64,000 bases of DNA from Podospora comata. Taxonomy: Eukaryota > Ascomycota > Sordariomycetes > Sordariales > Podosporaceae. Shown here piece by piece: positions 33,519 through 41,757 of the stretch (its first letter is position 1; every line of letters starts with the position of its first letter). Location of the stretch: positions 2,029,001-2,093,000 of the forward strand of contig CP071495.1 of assembly GCA_017354895.1 (NCBI GenBank). The letters run 5' to 3'. The position numbers and the translations under genes are program-made. The notes beneath the pieces were generated by a model. The model was not told the DNA's origin. It ran no database searches and was given only the letters and a program-made list of their open reading frames with translations.

Positions 33519-33600
33519 CATACAACACCAGGGATTCCCCAGTGGTCACCCACCTGAGTACTGATCTGGCGATCATGTAGCTAACCTGCGTGGATAGGAG
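33519..33600 (-). pseudogene. 5S rRNA relic (3' domain)
   Basis: On the minus strand, 33568 to 33519 reads as the 3' part of a fungal 5S rRNA gene: GATCAGTACTCAGGTGGGTG, then ACCACTGGGGAATCCCTGG and TGTTGTATG, followed by TTTTCT as a weak terminator. The preceding 30-40 bases (GGTTAGCTACATGATCGCC) keep only partial similarity, and the expected 5' end (ACATACG...) about 118 bases upstream is not recognisable. Filamentous ascomycetes carry dispersed 5S genes and known 5S pseudogenes, so a decayed copy is the simplest reading. The assignment rests on remembered 5S sequence. Confidence 0.7.
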
Positions 33601-34044
33601 ACTGCGGAAAGGGTATATTGTTGACATCGGAATGTGGAAGAACTTGTGCCGCCTAGTGGCTCTTTAACGGACAGGATAGGCCCGTTTTCTACCGTTCTGG
33701 ACCAAATGATATAAACACACCAAGGAGTTGATGTGATGTGGTTGCACCAACAGGTCCCCAACTGTCATATTGTACACGTGTATAATAATTTATGCAAACG
33801 GAAACGACAGTGACCTCTATTCTTAAGTGAACCGCCCAAGGCGTGCACGCCATAGGTACACTGCAATAAACCTTCCACCAACGGCGTTGTCACCATGTGC
33901 CTGAAACTTATCTGCACGAGGTGGATGATGGGTCACTGAAGCTCCAAGTACTATATTCAAGTGCCCCAAAATGTTAAATAGAAAATACCTAAAACAGATG
34001 ATGGTTGGTTCCATCCGAAGATCCGAATGCCATTAGAACGGCTT
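33601..34044. other. Interval between the 5S and FHA relics
   Basis: About 440 bp, AT-richer than the flanks. No feature supported. Confidence 0.5.
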
Positions 34045-34878
34045 TTAATGAGGTAGTCTTTTTTGGTAAGGTGCTTGCTTACGAGCTGGTCTGGCGGCCG
34101 CCAGATTCCGTGCGGTTCTATTTTTTGGTTGGCCTCGAACAGAAGCGCGAGGCTTCTGAATGTGTCGAGCCACGTTAGTAGGACGGGCTTCAGTCGAGGC
34201 ATTGGCCAGTCTTACTGGGCAAATAGCCGGGACTTCATTTCGTGGAGTGGTGAGTCCTGCTTTTTATACCGCATCCTTAGTTTCTACAGCCCGGGTGTAT
34301 GGGGTCTTGTCTCTATCTGAGATTGTAAGACGGTCTTTGACATGTCTACGGTCCGAGCGAACCGGGGGTTTTCCGTATAATTTTGCGTCTCTCGACGTCT
34401 GACCCTTTCCATTGTCTGTGCATGATCTTGATGCTATTTTAGCTCGAACAGGACGAGATTTTTGTTTGCTGCTACCCATCCTAACTATATCATTGAGGCC
34501 TTCTTGTATAACGACTTTTCGAAGGCGTCCGTGCTGGAAAGGGATAGTATTCTCGCCGAAAACCTGTGTCATTTGAGCATGTGATCTGTTGCATATTATA
34601 ATCACGTTCGTTTCAGAGTCGATCTCAAAAGAGCATTGGGACTTCGAGATGCTGGAACCTTCTACAAAGATATCAGTCTTCTCCCCCCGGCCTAGGATCG
34701 CAAGTGTGCCGCATAACTGGGATCAGGTGTGGCCGATATCGAGAGCAAGTGTGCCGTCGTTCAGTGTCGAGACGAGGTGGTTGTTACAGGGATGTACAAC
34801 TACTTTTTTCGCCCGCTCGTTGACAGGCTTGAGAGAAAACAACGCGTGAGAATATGGTTCAGGACGTGGGCGAGACAT
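34045..34878 (-). pseudogene. FHA-domain protein relic
   Basis: One continuous frame from the ATG at 34878 (MSRPRPEPYSHALFSLKPVN) to 34045, 278 codons, broken by only two stops: TGA at 34723-34725 (codon 52) and TAA at 34264-34266 (codon 205). Between them is an FHA-type core: GTLAILGRGEKTDIFVEG, SSISKSQCSFEIDSETN, RSHAQMTQVFGENTIPF, GRLRKVVIQEGLNDIV. FHA domains bind phosphothreonine; this type is common as multicopy genes in Sordariomycetes. After the second stop the frame continues in a basic, low-complexity tail (ARHIQKPRASVRGQPKNR). Both stops can be explained by single C-to-T changes (CGA to TGA, CAA to TAA). It is most likely a pseudogene of a duplicated host gene. Confidence 0.65.
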
Positions 34879-35216
34879 ATCTTAGGAAATTAATCGGGCA
34901 GTGAAGTATCGTTGGGAAAAGGCTTTTGGGGGCCCACGGCAGGTTAATAAAGTCATGACTTTGGACTGCTTCAGGTCGCTGGTGGTTGAGGTCTCGATTT
35001 TTTGGAGGAAAGTTAGAGAGCCAACCATACACCACCGCACTGTATCGCACCCGCAAGTGCGCCAAACCAATGGGTTCTGTGCCTATTTATGGGTGTGCCC
35101 CACTAGACGGTCCCCCCACGGCTAAGTCTTTTTTCCTCGAGGACTTCTCCATGATGGCTTGTTGCTAGCTTCGGAATCTCGACATTTTACTCTCGCTGAG
35201 ACAACCGACAGACATC
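34879..35216. other. Interval between two divergent relics
   Basis: About 340 bp between the start of the FHA relic and the start of the next relic. Possibly the old divergent promoter of both. Nothing else seen. Confidence 0.4.
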
Positions 35217-36170
35217 ATGGCCGATTGCATCCGAGGTAATAGTGTGTCTGTAGTGAAAGCCGCTCTGGCAGCACTTGTCGATGATCCCGAGCAACTCGAT
35301 CGTACAAGGAAACGCTTCATGGCTTCTCCGCCATCAGACGCGCTCCAGTCGCATAACTCCACCCGATCCGAGAGCCCTGATGCTCCTAACGAGGAACAAC
35401 AACGTCGCGATAAACGGCAACTGCAGTTGCACATCGGAAGGACTGCTTCGCTTCCTGACAAGCAACTAAGCGACCAGGTTTTTGAAGAGTAGAAGCGGAT
35501 TATCGAAGCTGTTGAACATCAAAAACTTCACGTGCCGGTTAGTACAAGCCATTACAAACTTACGAAAGAAGCTGTCAGAAAGAGGTGGGTTAAGCAGGGA
35601 ATTTGGAATGACAAGTGGAATGATATGGCTCAGGGACGGTGGAAGCATGAAGAACCATTAGATCTTTCAATTGAACCCGAAGCCCGAGCCGAAGAACAGG
35701 CCAAAACCTGACCTCTTCTCGCAGAGGAAGGCTGAACAAACACCGGGGCGACTAACGAGTGACGAAGGGATACGATGGGCTGTTGAACGGCGGGGCTATA
35801 GGGGAGCGCGAACGCGATGCAACACGCCCATTTCATCAGTTTATGTACCAAAAATCAAAGGAGCGCGAGCGAGTCTTACATGAGTTGGAAGTTGGGGAAG
35901 TTGCTACGTCGGTCCCTCCCGATGTCAACACAAGGGCCTTGCCGTTCGCCAGCCCGGGGGCCGAAGGCTGGTGCTCGAAAAGGGATGTATTTCTATCCGC
36001 ACCACGACTGTCATCCTCAAGGGGATCCACGTGGGTAGGGGCGGAACCATCGTCAAGAACCCCCTCCTCTAGAGGCCGCTCGTGCTTCCAGGATATTCCA
36101 GGTAGCATACCCCATGTCGTGTCCCAAATGCCCCTCTTAGTCCGGATCTCTTTGACTGTCTCGTAGGTAC
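35217..36170 (+). pseudogene. Relic of a fungal family of unknown function with repeated GIW...W..WKHE motifs
   Basis: Starts with MADCIRGNSVSVVKAALAAL and a charged stretch (EEQQRRDKRQLQLHI ... LSDQVFEE). A TAG at 35490-35492 follows VFEE; the same frame then continues KRIIEAVEHQKLHVPVSTSH and WVKQGIWNDKWNDMAQGRWK-HEEPLDL. Further on, coding-like segments lie in other plus-strand frames (RERERDATRPFHQF-like: ERERDATRPFHQFMYQKSKE), so there are frameshifts. On the opposite strand at about 36165-35940 the same motif recurs: TKRGIWDTTWGMLPGISWKH. Two motif copies in opposite orientation inside one relic suggest a small inversion. The motif belongs to multicopy hypothetical proteins of Sordariomycetes; function unknown. 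The TAG fits CAG to TAG, a CpA-to-TpA change. Confidence 0.55.
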
Positions 36171-36659
36171 AGCAATCTCTCTCCACACCACACCCAGCGC
36201 GTCGTAACGGAAAACAGGCCGTCCACTCCTTAATAACGCAGGGCCTAAGACGGGGTAAGGGAAACAAATGCTCTGGGGCCGAGCAGGCTACAGTGACGGA
36301 GAAATTGGCTGCCTCGCCCATGTAAGTCCTCGCATGGCGCAGTCTTCGGGCAATGGCCTCTGAAACTCAGTTCTAGGCAGAGCACTTTCTTCAATGCGAC
36401 TATAGTTTTTAAAAAAGCCAAGCAATGCATTCATCATCGACACGGTGCGTTTCTAAGGGAATTATTATGCCACATAACGAATAGCTTCTGGATAGAACGT
36501 AAGGTGATAAACAAAAACAAGAGTAACGTAAAGAAATAAAATAAAAACACTAAGGTCATTATCCCGGCGTAGAACAATATCATAAGTTTTACAAAAGAGC
36601 TTAAGGGTGTTAACAAACTCTTGAGGGGCGGGAGAGTCGATTTCGCTTCCCTACATTAG
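36171..36659. other. Interval between relics, AT-rich
   Basis: The first 150 bases stay open in one plus-strand frame (QQSLSTPHPARRNGKQAVHS) and may be the tail of the preceding relic. The rest is AT-rich with nothing recognisable. Confidence 0.4.
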
Positions 36660-37784
36660 CTAATTTCAGGCTTCATCGTCGTCCCAGCAGGGCTGCTTCA
36701 TAACTTTCGCAATCGGGCTTACTTCACTACTATAGCCTACTAAGCTGCAGTAGTTTGCAATACCCATATAATATCTAGGCTCGAGCCACTTAAGACCGGA
36801 TCGAGTAATATAGCCCTTTCGGGACTGGAGGAAGTCATCCATAGCTAAAGGCAAATTATCCATCTACTTACCACTGAAAAAGAGAGTATAAACACTAACG
36901 AATTCAAACTCGGCGACTAAGAGTATAGAATAAAATAAATAGGCCTTTAAAGCCATAATCGGGTCGAACAGATTCAATATACTCTCTCGTGCAGGGCCGA
37001 AGGAAATTGGGACGCAAGGGGACTTCATGTAATAATTAAGTTACTAAAGGGCATAGGGGCGGGCTAGAATAGCCAAATGGTAATATAACCACCCAGTCGC
37101 TGGAGCCTTATTAAAGGCCTTGAAACACCAATGACGGCTTACAGCAGTCCAGTGCTCTCTGTCCCAAATATCGTCCTCTTCGATAGCCATTCTATAACGC
37201 CCATGGTCGCCGAGACACTCTACCCAAGGTATCCTCAAAAGCCGGCACAGCCTCGTAGAGAAGCGCCATCATTAAATACGCAAGGTAAATAAACATCAAC
37301 ATATGCTCCAAGCTTGCCGGGAGCCGATCATTTTGCGAGTTGTGACCGTTATCAACCTCTATGCATTTGCTCTCCACCCTGACCAGGCCAGCGTAGATTC
37401 CCTTCACTTCAGCAACCAGCTGGTCGTGGGAGATTGGTCCAGCGTCTGGTTGCTTGATGAGTCCAGTGTTTTTTGCACGGGAGCTCCGAGATGTTGAAGG
37501 TGGTCGGCGGTGGGAAATGGGGGCTGGTGTAGAGGGAACCCGTGAAACATGTTGTCGAGATACCGCGAGTCCTGGATCTCTTCGGAGGGGAGCTGGGCCG
37601 TTCGGATAACTGTGTGGAGGATAGTACGGCGTCTGGCCTGGCTCTGGGTTAATTCATGTGAGCGAGCACGTAGTGGGTACTGCAGAGGTACATACCGTTC
37701 ATTTGAAGTGGCATCTTTCTTTGCTGATTGCCGAAGATGTGTAAAATCCATTAAATGGTGCGATAGTGGGGCGTAAGAAAACAT
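36660..37784 (-). pseudogene. Est1/SMG7-type (DNA/RNA-binding domain) protein relic
   Basis: Minus-strand segments match the fungal Est1-type family in order: LIKQPDAGPISHDQLVAEVK and GIYAGLVRVESKCIEVDN (about 37480-37350), HMLMFIYLAYLMMALLYEAV-PAFEDT (about 37320-37235), then in another frame WVECLGDHGRYRMAIEEDD and LYYHLAILARP (about 37230-37050), then SPCVPISFGPARESILNLFD and a C-terminal piece ending DNLPLAMDDFLQSRKGY ... VMKQPCWDDDEA. There is at least one frameshift and two or more stops, and about 70 residues usual between the CIEVDN and RLPASLEHM blocks are absent. The family acts in telomere maintenance or mRNA decay; multicopy short versions are common in Sordariomycetes. A preceding segment (37784-37510, MDFTHLRQSAKKDATSN) may be its N-terminal exon or an unrelated piece. 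Confidence 0.65.
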
Positions 37785-39248
37785 GGAAAATCAAAGATAT
37801 TATTGACGTAAATATAGGCTTAGCAATATTAACACAACAGCATATGCAAAGGAGCTTTGAGCTGTTGGAGTTTTTGACCAGGCTTCAGTGCCCCCAACCA
37901 CCATGGCGATGTAAACAGCTCCCTAAAGCGGCAACTTCTGGACGCCTTATGGTTCGCATAAATCGCTCGGAGAGTAGCCGCATCTTTGGCACCGTGGGGA
38001 AGGTCCTATCTCTGGGTCTACCTTCGGAGGCGTAAGATGGGAGAATAACTTCACCTATCCGATGCAAGCGACATCCTCATCTCTTGACAGGCCAGCTAAC
38101 AGCGTTTCGCTATCCCTAGGACAGGCCTGTCTCCGAACAGGAGCAGAAGATTGTTGAAACGGCAAACTGGACAACACCACTAGGCTGCCCCTAGAGACGC
38201 AACCCCGACCATCCAGTCGTCTCCTTGCCCTTTTCTTTTTTTGCAGACAGCGATGCCATCCACATCTAACCAAGTGACTGAGATGACAGCAGTGCCACCC
38301 TGCCCTGTTTGAATTTCCTGACTCACATCACCATGCACAAAAGTCTACATGATTTCAAGTGTTTCTTTTGCAGCCGGGCCTGGCTAGCTAGCGGTGATTC
38401 GTCTCCTACTATCTACTGGCCCGGGGCAAAAATGCTGATGAATTCTCCAAGATATGCAAGACCCCAGCGGATGCGACATGGATGCCACTGCAATCCGGGG
38501 AGCAGATCTCTGTCATGACCGTGGCCCTCTATCGTGCCTGCGGCAAATGGGGCTAATGCGGTGAAAACCACATCTGGGATGAGGTCGTTGAACTCAATCT
38601 TTTTCGCGAGGTTAAAAACCCTTGTGTTGGGCTTCCAACCACACACCATCAAACTTCGCTGTAGCCGCGCCAGCCAGGTTGCAGCCATATATGGGCCCTG
38701 GCATCATTAACGTAAATTTCTGTCCACCTTGCAGAGCCACATGATTGGCTTATTTTGATGCAGTGATTCAGAATCCAATCATACCGCTTCGTCTTTCTCA
38801 CCTCTTTTTGCTATGCTGGCCTGCATCCTGGCCTACATTTTGCTTTCCTGGCCTACTTGCCATGCTCGCCAGGTGCGTGGTGGGTCTAGCTGTCCTGATT
38901 GTCCAGGTCTTCTATGTTAGCGCTCTTGTTCCACATTAGCCACAACGTCAGGTCGGACAGCAAACCTGAAGCCTGGGATCTTGGCCATGATGTGAAAATC
39001 TGTGGTTTGTTCGACAACTCTAAACGGAAGCCCCCAAACAAAGCTGAAATGCACCGTCAGAAAACAAATCGGCCTCGCCGGTGAAAGCCGTAGGTTGATC
39101 TTTGTCTTCATTATACCATCAATTGTAACAGCAAAGTTCGTTCACCTACATGCAGTAAGTACAAGTCAACAGCACCTAGTAAGAGCCATATTTAATAGGA
39201 CAGCATTCCAGGTAAATTTTAGGCGTGAGCTAGTGCAGAAATAGGGGA
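37785..39248. other. Relic-like interval without recognisable genes
   Basis: About 1.5 kb. Only short ORFs on both strands. A minus-strand ORF at 38413-38688 has no known motif. Near 38810-38875 the word CTGGCCTAC/CTGGCCTGC recurs at short spacing. Probably further decayed sequence. Confidence 0.4.
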
Positions 39249-39503
39249 GGAACAGGGCAGGCTCAACAAGAGGTGCGGAGATATAGGCGGAAGCTTCTAA
39301 AGGGCATAAAGGTCGAGATGGAGCAGGCACTAATACAAAGGGAAGCTCGATTTCTGGTACAACCTGAAGTGGAAAGAGCTGCAAAGCTTCATACCAGAGA
39401 GACTCCGCAAAGAAAAGTTCGGGCGGCCTGGTGGAGCCGTGTACTGCGTAAGATTGTTCGTGCTCAGCCAAAGGCAAAGGACGAATATAGACGGTATAAT
39501 TAG
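39249..39503 (+). pseudogene. Coding-like fragment, charged helical C-terminus
   Basis: An open stretch with strong Arg/Lys/Glu helical character and a Trp motif (EVRRYRRKLLKGIKVEMEQA ... KVRAAWWSRVLRKIVRAQPK) ends at TAA at 39503. It has no start of its own and no partner exon was found. I do not recognise the family; composition and position in the relic island suggest a gene remnant. Confidence 0.3.
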
Positions 39504-39703
39504 GAGAATCACACGTTATCTTTCAATACTCCTTGAGGCTTTGCTCCTTCAAACTGCAGTGATCGCCTCGATGAATCTATAGAGATCGATCAATATTTTC
39601 AATCTGAGTGGTAGAGAAGAATGTCGACGATGGTCCATTGACAGCGACACAATACAGCAATGGTTCAAGTGCCTCCCTAATATTCTTCAATTGTTATTGC
39701 AAG

Positions 39704-40588
39704 CTATCCAACTTTGTATTTTACTCCCGCTCTCCATTTACACTCAGATGATACGTACCCAGGTGGCGAAAGCCAAGGTCTGACGGTAGCGCTGTGGATG
39801 GGACTGGCACTAAGAGCTCCCGTCGAGTCTCGGTAGCCTGGGCAGAGGTTGTCGGCAGTGGTGGTGGAGGGGGTGGTTCCATAGCCGTTGTCGAGGGGCT
39901 CAGTGGAAGAAGATCTCGACGGAAGACTCTCGTGTACGGCTAGGGACCGGTGATATCGTGAAGACAGAACCGCCCCCGCCCGCCTTGCCATTTCAGTCTT
40001 GCCTAGTTTCCAATGCATTGCCTCAGCGGTGCTCCACGGGACCGGCATTTCCTTTGCCAGTATAGTCCACATCTCGGATCTGAGTCTGAAGTTTATAAGC
40101 GTTTTTTTGCCTTCAATACTCTATTAGACAGAAAAAGGGGCCGGTAGTTACCTCTCGTATTTCCTTGCAAACTCATTCTCACGCTCTTCATCCCGCTTAG
40201 GCTGCTCCAAATAGTTTTGGTAGTGAAGACGGCAACTGACAGAGCTTCATCCTGGAAGGAGCTTCGAGATATCGTCCCATTTATTCCCTTGGCCCCGGAG
40301 GTTGATAATCTTATTATCCTCCTCAGTAGACCATTTGCATTTTTCTGGTATCGGCAATTCGGATGGCGGCCTGCTGCGCTTGTTACTCGAACGCAATACC
40401 GAAGTCGGAGTTGACGCCCGAGGGATTTCAGGTACCACAAAGCCAAATCGCGAAGACAACAAGGAGGGAGCCGAGGCGGAGGGAGCCTGCTGGGTAGGCG
40501 ACACAGTCGACTCATTCGAGTCGATGTCGATTAATGACGCGATATCCAGGATGATGGTGTATGAATGCTGATATATTCTTTGATGCAA
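39704..40588 (-). pseudogene. Myb/SANT-like DNA-binding protein relic
   Basis: Two visible exon pieces, 40588-40152 and 40085-39704, joined by a plausible 66-bp intron (GTAACT ... CTTCAG). The Myb/SANT block reads KWSTEEDNKIINLRGQGNKW-DDISKLLPG, then an in-frame TGA at 40247-40249, then SSVSCRLHYQNYLEQPKRDE-ERENEFARKYER; exon 2 continues MWTILAKEMPVPWSTAEAMH-WKLGKTEMARRAG. In the family a basic residue follows LPG (LPGRS), so the TGA is well explained by CGA to TGA. The first visible exon has no ATG, so an upstream exon is missing or unrecognised. The family (WSxEEDxxIIxLRGxGxKWxDIS) is a common multicopy Sordariomycete group of likely transcription regulators. Apart from the single stop it looks young. 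Confidence 0.65.
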
Positions 40589-40603
40589 GCAAGATGTTGA
40601 GAT

Positions 40604-40993
40604 CTAGAGTTGGGATTTTGCTCTTGTTTGCAGTGGAAAGATTGTCGACTGAAGAAGAACCGGGCTAGGGCTTATAACGGAGAAAGGCAGCGCTTCAGGA
40701 CACAGTTCACGTACCGTAAGTGCGGTTGTTACGTATTGTTTTTCCTTCTCCTCTTCTGCTGAGTCAAGGGTCGGAACGTTGATGATAGACCGAATCACAT
40801 AATCCTCGAGAAATGCTTTGCAAGCATCTCTCGCAACACGACAGTTGCGGCAGCGATCGACCCAGATACTGTCGGCTTGGATATCAGTGTGCTCAACAAC
40901 TTCACGGTTCCAACTAGTTCCAGGAGAATTAGACCAAAGCATTAACGAACAAGAATCGCCGTTACAGCTTACCTGCACCATAACCGCTAACAC
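40604..40993 (-). pseudogene. Coding-like fragment with C-x2-C motif
   Basis: The segment 40912-40710 keeps an open frame with balanced composition (WNREVVEHTDIQADSIWVDR, CRNCRVARDACKAFLEDYVI, RSIINVPTLDSAEEEKEK) and is bounded by a GTAAGC...CTAG type intron upstream and a GTACGT donor downstream. It could be an exon of the Myb-like relic gene or of a separate small gene. The family is not recognised. Confidence 0.3.
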
Positions 40994-41757
40994 CAGAGGC
41001 GCTTACTTTCGACTCTGGGATAAATATTGCGTGATGAATTGCTATCATTACCAGCAGTTGTACCGGCACGGCGCTCTTTCGCGTATACTTTAAGAAGCTG
41101 TTTAGCCCGGCGACGTCTCTCTTCCAAGTTCCATTTAGAATATATATGTACCACCGAAATGCAGAGGGCAAAGAGGCAGGGAAAAAAAGAGGAGGAGGGA
41201 AACGAGTAGATATAATAGATAGGGAAGGGCGCTTTGTAGTAAAACCGCGCTGCAGTCCCAAAATACCAAAGGTATGCCACCTGGCCCGCGCAAATACGGG
41301 TTGGTGGCCATGATTGAAGACCGCGGCGTGGGGGGAAAAAAACAGTTGGTAGGGGTGAAGCCAACAAGACGGTGCTGTCCGTTGGGACTTCTGAAAATGG
41401 TGGTGTTGAGCCCTTTTCTGGAGGTCAAAACATCGGCGGGGTGACTCAGCGAAAAGAAACGGGGCGCTGGCTCACCCGACAGACAAGAACCCGCTCAGCT
41501 GTTTGACTAGGGGAGAGCGGACGGGATCCCGTATTTTCAACTGCCTATGGTCGTATGTGACGGTTTGGGTCTGAATCAGACTACATATCTGGAGTCTGAA
41601 ATCCGTCTGCCAAGCATTGGTGATGGTATCTTATCAGTGCCACTTCGTTTGCTCGCAATACCGTTGTATCGATCCATGATATCGAATTCAAGGCTCAATT
41701 GACTCTGTTCTCCTATGTATACAGACTGCATCGTGATTTCTATTAACCATGTGCTTG
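40994..41757. other. Edge of the relic island, RQC1 3' side
   Basis: About 760 bp. Open stretches on the minus strand (41367-40987) have poor coding character. No other feature supported. Confidence 0.4.

Noticed and set aside
33075-33627. Minus-strand ORFs with hydrophobic stretches
   Set aside because: They overlap the 5S relic and have no recognisable family or splice structure.
33601-41757. The relic island as a decayed retroelement or DNA transposon
   Set aside because: No reverse transcriptase, integrase, transposase or terminal repeat was recognised; the readable pieces match host multicopy families instead.
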